From Microbotryum silenes-acaulis (lineage: Eukaryota > Basidiomycota > Microbotryomycetes > Microbotryales > Microbotryaceae), in contig QPFY01000021.1 in assembly GCA_003665825.1 (NCBI GenBank), forward strand, positions 241,882 through 305,881: a stretch of 64,000 bases of DNA, read 5' to 3'. A program made the translations under genes and the position numbers. The notes beneath the pieces were generated by a model. The model searched no databases, had not been told where the DNA came from, and was given only the letters and a program-made list of their open reading frames with translations. This document shows, piece by piece, positions 23,647-40,740 of this stretch; position 1 is the first letter of the stretch, and the number at the start of each line of letters is the position of its first letter.

Positions 23647-23874
23647 TGTTGAATTCCATACACTCTTGCTTAGGTCAATCTCCAACCCGCGCCCAGTCTG
23701 GCCAGCCGCGCGCCGCTTGGACCCCTTTTGGACTCAGAGATATTTCGCGCACTCGCACCGCGAGCCTCTTTAGTGTTCCCCCTAACGCTCCAATATACTT
23801 CCTACCACTCGTACTGTGTCTCGTGTACTTACTGGTTGCCGATCCAGTCCCCTCCCGAGACATACGACTTAACA
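23647..23874 (+). repeat. copia-1 5' LTR
   Basis: 228 bp, close to the 229-bp copia-2 LTRs in length. Begins TGTTGAATTCC and ends ACTTAACA, immediately before a primer-binding-site-like sequence. No second copy is in the window, so the left border is inferred from the TGTT/AACA ends. Confidence 0.6.
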
Positions 23875-23890
23875 GGTTATGAGCCCGAGC
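23875..23890 (+). promoter_or_regulatory. copia-1 primer-binding site, tRNA-Met anticodon-arm type
   Basis: GGTTATGAGCCCGAGC directly abuts the LTR. Its complement contains GGGCTCATAACC, the anticodon arm of a CAT-anticodon (Met) tRNA, not a tRNA 3' end. This resembles Drosophila copia, which primes with a 5' fragment of initiator tRNA-Met. Confidence 0.6.
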
Positions 23891-24572
23891 TAAAGCTGCT
23901 CCAACAATGACAGCTCCACCGACGTCATTCGCGACCATCATGATCGTCTTCATCATCATCATCGCACTGTGCCACACCCTTGCAACCGCCCTCGCCCACG
24001 CAATCGGCCGTTACCGCATCATGACGCAACTTGACACGTCGCACCTGGACCCGACTGTGAGCGTGACAGTCCGGCCCAGCGTGAACGTCGTTGCACTCCT
24101 AGGTCGTCTGAACTCGAACCGGGAGCTTCACCTTCCCAACGACACCCTGGTACTCGACTCGGGCGCCTCCCACCACATGGTCAAGGACGCGTCTCTATTT
24201 GACGTCTGGCACACCCGGTCGCACGTCGCCGTTGATGGCGCTGGCGGATCACTCAGCCCTCGATCACGATACGAACGTCGAAACAACGAACGATCAAGCT
24301 CTGCAACGTCTACTACGTCCCCGACCTTCCAGCCAACCTGATCTCGGTCATGCAGCTGCGACGCGAGCGCGTTTACACCCACTTTGGCAAGACCATTGAG
24401 CTCCGGTCACAAGGTCAACTCATTGGTGTGGCATCACTCATTGCGAACCAGCTGTCGACACTGGACGCCACCCCAATCCGCAGCACGTTGTCACCGGTCG
24501 CAGCAGCCGCCATCCCTCTCCTGACTCTGCACCAACGATTCGGCCACCTGTCCCTCCCCAACCTGCGAAGTG

Positions 24573-24801
24573 TGAAGAGTCCACTCTCAGCTCGACAGGG
24601 GCGCCTCGGTCATTGCGCGCGCCCGCTAGCCCGCCCCCCTGCGGTGGCGACTTAGACGCGCGCGACTGCCTCAGCGCGCCAGCGATTTCATCCGCGCCTG
24701 GGCCTATCCCAGCGCGGGCCCCCTTTCTGTTTCTTAGCTTCCTTCTCATCACGTCTGTTCGACTTTCAACCTCTCCTGACAGTAGTGGTGATCGTCTCAT
24801 A
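24573..24801 (+). repeat. copia-2 5' LTR
   Basis: Begins TGAAGAGTCCACTCTC and ends GATCGTCTCATA. 229 bp, aligned without gaps to 29191-29419. Confidence 0.92.
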
Positions 24802-24820
24802 GGTTATTAGCCCACGAGCC
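24802..24820 (+). promoter_or_regulatory. copia-2 primer-binding site, anticodon-arm type
   Basis: GGTTATTAGCCC follows the LTR. It differs from the copia-1 site by one base (G to T). Its complement has the loop CTAATAA expected around an AAT (Ile) anticodon, so it may have shifted primer or may simply be a mutated Met-type site. Confidence 0.5.
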
Positions 24821-24830
24821 ACCAGCTGGC

Positions 24831-32675
<7,845 letters not shown>

Positions 32676-33039
32676 CCCCCTGAAGGGCCAAAAACAGATG
32701 TTTTTCCTGGAAAGCGCGCAACTCGGACGGATTCAGAGCGCGTTAGAGACCAAAAGTGCGTCCAAGGGATGCAAAGCTGTGAATGAAGAGCATATGAAGG
32801 CCCATCAGCGCGCGTACAACCAAATCATAGCGTGCAAGTAGCCCGCGCGCGCAGATTCATTTGTTGCCCAAACAGCGGCCCATATGGTCTCGCTGTTGTT
32901 GACGCGCGGGCGCGGGCGCAGCTATGCTGCATGATGCCCCGTCGATCACGTGACATATTTTTGGCATCCGGACACCGGTTTTAGGGGCTCAACAACAACA
33001 TGAGGTTCCAAAAACTGACTGGGCACTCTAGGACCCCCC
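32676..33039. other. Spacer between LINE-A tail and Helitron relic
   Basis: About 360 bp with no recognised gene or repeat. Contains several CGCGCG patches. Starts with CCCCC immediately after the LINE-A A-tail; no target-site duplication could be tested because the LINE-A left flank is another element. Confidence 0.5.
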
Positions 33040-34440
33040 GTGTTTTGTGTGTTCGTTCGCCTCTATCATCGACTTGGCACCCTGATCCGTGCCATGAATC
33101 AATGCCCAGCCTTTGCTCAGACATGGCTCATTGACCCGGCCGAGGCCACTGACACTCGACTTGGACCCGACAGCGCAGACAGTTGCATACAAAGATCTAT
33201 GTTGACCAAGCTCAAGTCCAAGTTGCGTACCAACAATCTCTTTGTGAGGGAGTTTGCATGGCCAAAGCTCGCGCAGGTTGGGATACGGCCAAAGAGACGG
33301 CCCTGCGCCTCTGCCACCTGGCCGAGACCAATGCACCCACAACCTTCCTACGTCGAGCACAGAAATGGTGATGCTTATCTGCGATTCTGACACCAACATG
33401 GGAGATTGTGGACCTCAAGACCTTATTCTCCAGATGCACGGTGATCAATGTCCCGATGGTTGGCCCAAGTACCAAGTCATCAGCTCGCTCCATCCGTCTG
33501 CATTGCCTCTCTGGTAGCCACTACTATTTCCTGCAGGGAAAGATGGCTTCCACACCAACATTTCTCTTTGCAGGTTTCACCAAGGTGGGCTGGCAATCGC
33601 CAGAAACCGAGAGCAGATCGACAATGGTGTCCAATCCCGCGAGCTACTTGCCGGTCTCGGTCTTGATGACAAAGGCAAAGATGAGGATGAAGACGGCAAG
33701 GAAGGGGACAAAGAGGATGGTGATGGCGAACGTACACGTCTTTGGCTCTTTCTTGGATGTTCCATTCTGTTGAAGGTGTAAGCACAGACTGACATTGAAC
33801 TTTTGAACACCTAGGGCAAAGGTCAAGTAAAGGGGTCGAGGTGGCAAGTCTCGCATTCACAATTCTTTGCGCACTACCTGCCAAACTTGACGAGTACTTC
33901 TCAATCCCGCATTGCACCCAACGTCCCTTCCTGGAGTTTGTGATCAAAGGATACTCCCAGGTGGACCGATCAACTCAACACATCCGGTTGCATCAAGAGA
34001 ACCTATGCCTCACCACGACCCAAGGCATCAACGGCTTGACCCCGAACCAAATTGGAGGTTCGATGACCTTGGGCTTGACATTCAAGAATAGACCGCGCAA
34101 CATCACACAGCGATACCAGGATGCAATGGTGTGCGTTGTCAAACATGGAAAGCCTTCCCTGCTCATCATGATAATGTGCGACCCCAAATCACCGGAAATC
34201 AAGGCTGCACTGGGGCCGAACGACAAAGCATGCAACCGTCCGGATCTCATTGCACGAGTGTGTAAGGCTCGGCAGCCAATCAGTAGGTCCAAGCTCAAAC
34301 CTCGGACCGACTTGCCTGACCTCCCTTTCATTTCCCTGCCTCTGACTGACAACCATTGTGCATCCTTCCCTCTAGTTCACCACAAAGAACCACATTATCT
34401 ACCTAGCTCCCTTTCACAACACCAGATTCCTTAAATAGTG
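33040..34440 (+). pseudogene. Decayed Helitron N-domain relic, plus strand
   Basis: Fragments in different frames together match the Helitron-like N domain. In order: YHRLGTLIRAMNQCPAFAQTW, DPAEATDTRLG, LKSKLRTNNLFVREF; then VISSLHP before a GKDGFH-type LLFP block; then YSQVDRSTQHIRLHQENL; and MTLGLTFKNRPRNITQRYQDAMVCV, GKPSLLIMIMCDPKSPEIKAAL, CNRPDLIARVCKA. The last part aligns with TGLPRQMVQLYQDAMAIVRVFGAPD of the adjacent minus-strand Helitron but is clearly diverged, so it is a different family. The HUH and Tyr motifs and the helicase were not found here. It ends a few bases from the adjacent Helitron terminus. Confidence 0.7.
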
Positions 34441-34445
34441 ATCCA

Positions 34446-34473
34446 CTAGGTTCGGCGGCGCGCTCCGCGCGCC
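34446..34473 (-). repeat. Helitron 3' terminus: hairpin plus CTAG
   Basis: Minus strand: GGCGCGC, GGA loop, GCGCGCC, then seven bases and CTAG. The hairpin begins 11 bases from the element end, the spacing usual for Helitrons. The next base outside is T. Confidence 0.85.
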
Positions 34474-34655
34474 TCCTCACCACCGTGACCGTCACCAATC
34501 ACTCGGTGACCCGCTGTAACGTACCATACTTTCGTTGCAGCCGGCAGAGTCGCGTGGGATGACAAACGACCTACAGTCTTCATTTCATGCGAGCTGCGGG
34601 ATGGCGAGCCTCTGCTGACTGTCGCAGGTTCACTATGGAGTTTTGTTATAAATCT

Positions 34656-37600
34656 TCATTCTATTAAGCCAAAAACCCTTCTAAAAACTATGTTTTCTGT
34701 TACATTATCTGCTTCCCCATCCTCAGTAGGGTGAAGCAAAACTTTCACACCATCCACACTCGTTGCCCGGGACAACATGACGTACAGTTGGCTGTGAGAA
34801 AAAACGGGTGTTTCCAGACACACCCCTACCTGCGCAAGTGACTGCCCCTGCGACTTGTTGATGGTCATAGCCATTGCCAGCCGAATAGGAAACTGGGTCC
34901 GGTGCAGAGTGAACGGAAGACCAGCTGATGATCCTGTTTTCAGTGTGATGCGCGGCAATAAGACGGGCTGCCCAGCATGATCTCCTGTGAGGATGATTGC
35001 CTTGAGGACGCGGGTGTGTAACCGCGTTAACAATAGTCTTGTGCCGTTGCACGGCCCCGCAGCCGGATCCAAGTTCCGGAGGAGCATAACGGGACATCCT
35101 ACTTTGAATTTTGCAGCATGCAACGGCATCCCTGCGATGTTGAGACTCTGAAGGTACTCGATCGAGAACAGTGACTTGTCTTCGTCTTCGACCGAATCCG
35201 CGCTGTAGAACATTTGAGCGTCGCCCGGTAGCAGGTCGAGCACCATATCGTTGATCTGATCCACTTCTGAGTTTTTGGGCGCCAGAATTGCTCAATTGCT
35301 GAAGTAGGCAACTTTTTCGTCTGTTGACATGTTGTCCAACTCGAGCACGGGAACGGGGTAAACATGTCTGATCAACCCGGATCTGTTTCTCGAGGCAGCC
35401 GGTAGGAGAAGATCGGATGGGAGCGCGATGGTGTCCTCTGTCTTGTTCGCCGAGCCGTCTCCGACCCCTAAGAGCCAATCTGCAAAGTCCTGTGCCTTTG
35501 TCCGTTTCGCTTCGGTCATGCGATCTGCAGCGGCCAGAAGACGCATGTTTGTCTGAGCCCGCACCGCAGGCTGTCAGTATAGGGTTTCAAAGGCAGGTAA
35601 GGAGTCTCCACTTACAGAGAGACGCAGTACTTCGACTTCTCCCCAGAAGTCAGCATTCATTATGCAAGCGTCGACAATCTGTGCAGGCGATGCCTTGGGA
35701 ATAACGGGAAGGCATTGCTTCGGATCCCCTGTGAGGTTACAGCAGAGCCGGTCAGTTCTGCCCTGCGCTGTCTTTAGAGAGAATGGAACACACCTGCCAA
35801 CACGACGGTCACTCCACCGAATTGAGTCGTTGAGGATCGCACATCTTGCAACATCCTGTCCACCAGCTGGAAACATTGACGGTGCTGCATTGGTGCTTCG
35901 TCCCAGACGGTCAAGTCGCACATCCGAAAAAGCTCGGCGAGCTGTCCTTGTTTCGGAACGTTGCACGTAGAGTCGTCGAAGATGTCGATCGGGATCTTGA
36001 ACCGTGAATGTGCCGTTCTTCCTTTTGGCAGTAGCAGTGCAGCAATACCCGATGATGCAACGGCAAGAGCGTATTTTCCCTCGGACCGAATCCGAGCAAG
36101 GATCATTTTTTCCAAGAACGTTTTGCCTGTCCCTCCTGGAGCATCGATGAAGAAGACCTTTCCGCGGTTGTTCAGGATTGAGTCAAGAACGGTTTCAACA
36201 ACAATGCGTTGTTCGGTGTTGCACGACTCAATGTTCTTTCTCCAGAGCGCATCCATTTCGTGAAGTTCCGCTGGTGTCGCTGATTCCTCCAGAATAAGAC
36301 GGTTTGTTGCAGCTTCGTCATCGAACTGGATTGTTGGCAACGGCAGACCGTGGTCTGCTAATGAGGAATCGAGCTGTTGGAGAATATTGTTGAGCTGAAG
36401 CAGCCCCCAGTTAGCGACATGCTCGGGCGTGATCATCATCTGTTGCCTTTGGTTTCGGAGGTGGTACTCGACGTCCTGGGTGAGGTTGTCATAGTGCTTC
36501 GTCCACAACTGCGCCGCGTTTGTCACTTCATCATCGGCCGTTAACAGCATGGCAAACAGGTGCCGCAGCTTGTGCCCAGTGCGGAAGATCGCCGCTTCGG
36601 TCAGACATCTGTCGGCTTCAGCGTCGTTGCGTAGGAGTCCCCGTTCGACACAGGCTTCCCGGAAGGTTCGAAACTCAACACCGTTGAACGTCCTCAGATG
36701 CGCAAACGTTGTCGGTGAAGGAACCTTGAGAAGAAGCAGTCTCAGGTAGTACCGCTTGCCGCCTTCAGGACCACAAAAAAAGATTCTTCCGATTGTCCGG
36801 TTGTCCCTTTTCCGTGGCACCCAAGCTCGATCTTCGCTGTTCCACCTGAATTGGGTCGGCACGTCGGCGTAGAGCAATCCTTGCGCGTTGAGATCAGGAG
36901 GTGTCTTGGCGCACAGTTTCAGGAAGGCGGTTAACGTTGTCTCCGGTGGGGCTGATAGATCTGGAGCTCCCTTATTGGGGTCGAACCGAACTTCCTGCTC
37001 ATTTGGGAGGTGCAGCGCGAGTCTGGCCACTGCGGGATCCCAATCGTGCATCTTGAATCGAAATATTTGGTGAATGGCTTCCGGAGCGCAAACATATCGA
37101 GCGTCAAGGAAGTCGTTGATTTCGTCTCGAGCTCCGGGTTCGTCGATCGTGAACGAAGTTTGGTCGTGTCCCTTGTAAACATATTTGTAGAGATATTTGA
37201 CTGCTGCAACCCCGCTCGCAATTTCCACGTTGACATGACAGTTGTACTTGGAAGCAAGGAACGGATTTGTTGGAATAACGTTTGCATCCGTAAAAACTTC
37301 TTCTTGCGCTGTGCCCGGGAATTTGACATATTGGTGTATGCCGCGACACCGGTAGTGAGGATATCCACCGTCTTCGCTGGTCGTCCGCGGTTGGAGTCGT
37401 TTAGGAAACCTTTTGGTACACTTCCCATGGTCGTCGTGGCACGCATGTTTGCCAGGACGATCACACCGCCGGTGGAGCATGCAGTTTGTGATAGTCTCAA
37501 ACAACGCAGGGAACTTTTTGGGGTCCGGTATTTCCGCAGTAACGATCTTGTCGTAGTCGTCAATTGTCTTTGGCTTGTCTTCTGGGTCCATGATTAAAAG

Positions 37601-39791
37601 GATGTGGGCGTGAGGCAGCCCGCGCTTTTGAAATTCGACGACATAAACATATGCGATGACCTGTGCAAAGAATTGAGGCTTGTGAGCATTCTATCAGCTC
37701 TGTTTCGACTGAGTCCCAGATTGACATACCTTCCCAAAGACTCCTGGTGCATGGCCACGGCCTAATACATCCGCAAGGAGGGCTTTCAATTTCCCGTGAA
37801 AGACCCGTGCTACTATGTTGGGACGGTCGGATGCGGCTTGCCCGGGAAGCAACGCGTTGACGATTTCCGACCAGGCAGGATTGCATGTCATCGTGATGAA
37901 TATGTCCGGAGCACCGAAAACACGAACGATGGCCATAGCATCTTGGTAAAGTTGGACCATTTGGCGTGGCAATCCGGTGTGTGACGACAGTAGAATTACT
38001 CTCTTGCCAATCTGCGCGGGATCGAGTCCTTCAGCCAGACTTGCTTGAAGGGACGAATACTCTTCGGCTCTGAGCTTTTTTTGATTTGTTCTCATCCACT
38101 GAAGCCGATCCTGTTCAGTTAGTGCCCAGGTGTCGGCAACAAATTTCTGGAACAACCGGCCTCCAAGGAACAATGTCGTGGAGCTGATATTGTTGGGACG
38201 GATATGGAAGTAGTACGCGTTGAATTGGTTTTGCGTTACACGTTTCAAGCCGCTTGGCCCGGTTTGTGGGTTATTGTGGGCGTTGGTGTTATCCATTGTG
38301 TGTTGCAAGACGCCGTCTTCGTCCCGCACCCGTCGAGCTGCCTCCATTGCGGAAGTATTTTGGCTGAGGGGGATTCTGTCGTAGTACCAGTCTTCGCCGT
38401 ATGGTAACAGTAGCGGATATGTCAGGGCCATGAGCGCAGGGTGCCCATCGTAAATGAATTGAATCCCGTGGCTGTTGTCGTTTGGCGGGTGACGTAATCG
38501 GACGACAATCTCTCTTCTCGAAGACCGGTATTCTGTGTCGTCCCCGGGTAGAATGACGGCAACCTCGTCTCGAGTTGGTAAGTTGTAGATTCTCGGATCT
38601 CGATTGCGCGGCGCAAGTAACCGCAGCTGGTACATATGTGATGCATCACAGTCCATGAACTCCTGTGCTGTCAAGAACAGTTTGACGCGCCTGTTGTGAT
38701 GTTGCAGCATACCGTCGAGTAGTGGAACAATTTGTTGATATGCCGTGTCCAGACGGTCCATTGAATCTGTGTCGCGCTTCAATGCGTTCCGTCGGAGCCA
38801 GGAATAGAATCTGTGCAAAGACTGGGTTGCTTGCTGGGGATGGTGCCAGGGTGCCGATATGATGAAATACGTTCCCGCTCAGGTAGAAAGATGGTGGCCC
38901 GGAACCGCTGATGATGCCATGACCTTTGCTTGTCCCGAATGATGCCATAGCAAAGCTTTCATTGAATGCCAGAATGCGTTCCCGAAAGATCTTCTCAACT
39001 GTTTCACGGATATTCAGCAAGGCTGTTAGTCCGCTGTACTTGATTTAGCAGGTTGAAGGAATGGACATGTACCAACCTGGACCATCGCCAGTCAAAAGTG
39101 CGAGCAGCTCGGGGGGCGGTTTTTCGATTCTGGGTAGCCGAACTTTGCCGTCCGCGCAACAGGTTTTGAATGGTGTGACCTCGCCTGGGGTCGATGATCT
39201 TTCGAACTCCCAGTGTAAAGCCGAACAGATTGGACACTGCAATGTCATTGAGCCGAGATCGTGTCGGGCGAAAGGCCCTTCCAGCAGCGGCAGCAGAGCA
39301 GTCGGGGGGGTCCGGTTCGATCGCACTCTTTCGCGTTGGCGTCGTTCGCGCTGCTCTGCGGATCGGCGATCGACGGCAGTAGTGGTCAAAGTTGCAGTTG
39401 CGTCTGTACCTGACCCCGCGACGTGAGATAGGTCTGGAACTGGTTCATAACGTGGGTGAACGGATCTCAAGCCTGGAGGTGAAGGACTGCGGGCGTGTCA
39501 CAGTTGCCCGGCTGCCGATGCAGATTGACTCAACGATCCAATTTGCGCGACGTCGTCTTCTTCGATTTGCCGCTGCTGCTTCTCGCGAAGTCGTCGTTGT
39601 CGCTGTGCTTCGGATCTGCGATTGTTCGAGGTTGCTGGCGGCGGCGTCTGTGCGATTAGAGCGGGGGCCGGGTTGTGCGGAGGAGGGACGCGAGCAGCCT
39701 CATGGGCGGCGCGCTCAGCTCGCTCACGTTGCCGACGTCTCTGCTGCCCCTCTGCTCTCCGTGAAGGTTGTTGTAGAGGAGACGATGACAT
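34656..39791 (-). pseudogene. Helitron RepHel protein, one frameshift and one in-frame stop
   Basis: Multi-exon Rep-helicase. N-terminal Arg-rich coiled region (39498-39791); a Cys pair region MTLQCPICSALHW; then the Helitron N domain (FNESFAMASFGTSKG, LSGNVFHHIGTLAP, PALMALTYPLLLPYGED). Rep: FITMTCNPAWSEI, the HUH motif GLPHAHILLIM, and YLYKYVYKGHD with the catalytic Tyr region. Helicase: Walker A DAPGGTGKTFLEK, VWDEAPM, AGDPKQCLPV, VGCPVMLLRNLDP, AMTINKSQGQ and YVMLSRATS (Pif1 type). Introns near 37.6, 35.75 and 35.6 kb close perfectly. Defects: an extra base near 38806 that splits PVFAQIYSWL, and TGA at 35292-35294 in the helicase (FSN-stop-AILAPKN, where relatives have Arg). Both would truncate the protein. 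Confidence 0.9.
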
Positions 39792-40497
39792 TTCGGCAGT
39801 GGCAGGAACTGGATGATTGAAGAAAGTACGCTACGATGTGGTAGACTCGCAAAACAGGTCATCTCAGTCTGCGTTGGGAAGCAGAGGGTCATGTGCCACG
39901 CTGCTTTGATTGAAAATGGAACCTCGGCGAACGTGGGCGAAACGGCCTGTGGCCAGCCGGGCCTTTCTGAAACAGTGCTAGCTGGTTCAGGGGACACGCT
40001 GGACCGAGAGCTGTTGCAGTAGCGAAACTATTATGACGTCACGCCACATGGTTTGTCTTTCGTTCTTTGTCTCCCGTTACGTCTTTAGTAGATAGAAGGT
40101 AGCTCTCTTCTCTCTTTTCTCATCCTTCAAGGGACCCCCTCTCTCTTCACTTGACAATCAACTGGTTTTGGGACTGTCCATTTGTCAAGCACCTCAAGAG
40201 AACTGCCAAGGAACCCGCCTTTACTTACACCTACCGCTGAGTAATCTGGGCTCCTTACAGAGTGTTTGAAGCCACATCCGGCAACAAGCAGACTGTTTCG
40301 GCAATGAATGTAGGATGAATGGATTTTGTTTCTTTGCTGTACTTCGTATTGTGTTTTCTTGACCTCTGTGCTGAAATCATGTAAACTGTTTGATTGTCCT
40401 GCTATTTGAATTTCATCCTCCCGTCAATTGACCGGGTTGCCACTGGTATGCGGAAAAAAAAGGGCTCCTCTGACTTGGCCTGAGCGCCATAAAAACC
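39792..40497. other. Helitron 5' region and flank
   Basis: Between the RepHel start and tRNA-Phe. No supported gene. It should include the Helitron promoter and 5' terminus; GA|T sites compatible with the 5' end occur at several places, so none is claimed. Confidence 0.4.
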
Positions 40498-40586
40498 TGC
40501 CGAAACCCGGGATCGAACCAGGGACCCTACGCTATACAAACCTGAATACTTCAGGCGCATGCTCTCCCAAACTGAGCTATTTCGGC
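40498..40586 (-). tRNA. tRNA-Phe(GAA) with a 15-nt intron
   Basis: Minus-strand cloverleaf: acceptor GCCGAAA / TTTCGGC (perfect) with A discriminator; D stem GCTC/GAGC; anticodon stem TGCGC/GCGTA (one G-T pair); anticodon loop CTGAAG...A with anticodon GAA; variable loop GGGTC; T stem CCTGG/CCGGG with loop TTCGATC. A 15-nt intron (TATTCAGGTTTGTAT) sits after position 37. Its TTCAG can pair with the anticodon, as in other nuclear tRNA-Phe precursors. All stems hold, so it looks functional. LINE-B starts just upstream of its 5' end. Confidence 0.95.
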
Positions 40587-40740
40587 TCCAGAGGACATGG
40601 AAAAATCATGTACTACGTGCTATACGGTGCAAGCGGAATATTCCGCAGTTGGCTCTTCATCTTTCATCCCAATCGCACTACCCTACCTCTGCAAACGTCA
40701 ATACATCGAATACATCAACTGCTACACCAGCTATCGACCC

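Larger units (their letters stand above)
23647..24572 (+). mobile_element. copia-1: 5' LTR, PBS and protease-region relic
   Basis: A Ty1/copia relic cut off on its right by copia-2. A putative 228-bp LTR (23647-23874) begins TGTTGAAT and ends TTAACA, giving short inverted TGTT/AACA ends. It is followed directly by GGTTATGAGCCCGAGC. The internal part opens with ATG 23907 and a strongly hydrophobic segment (IMIVFIIIIALC). Within about 190 bp it reaches the protease signature LVLDSGASHHMVKD, then a frameshifted continuation YYVPDLPANLISVMQL and the GAG-pre-integrase pattern LTLHQRFGHLSLPNLR. A normal gag of several hundred residues is absent, so gag was deleted. At least one frameshift lies near 24245. 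No matching 3' part was found in the window. Confidence 0.75.
34446..39900 (-). mobile_element. Helitron, nearly complete; 5' border not resolved
   Basis: Rolling-circle transposon on the minus strand. The 3' end is placed at 34446: read on the minus strand, a 7-bp hairpin with 3-nt loop (34473-34457) is followed by 7 nt and the terminal CTAG, then a host T, as expected for CTRR ends and insertion between A and T. The 5' end (TC after a host A) must lie right of the RepHel start at 39791 and left of tRNA-Phe at 40498. I could not pick one of several candidate sites, so 39900 is only a placeholder. No terminal repeats, as expected for Helitrons. Confidence 0.8.

Noticed and set aside
39792..40497. 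Candidate Helitron 5' ends (several GA|T sites)
   Set aside because: Many equivalent sites and no second copy to align; none can be preferred.
40559..40740. Upstream extension of LINE-B ORF1
   Set aside because: The extension overlaps tRNA-Phe and lacks coding character; ATG 40741 fits the Pro/Ala-rich start better.
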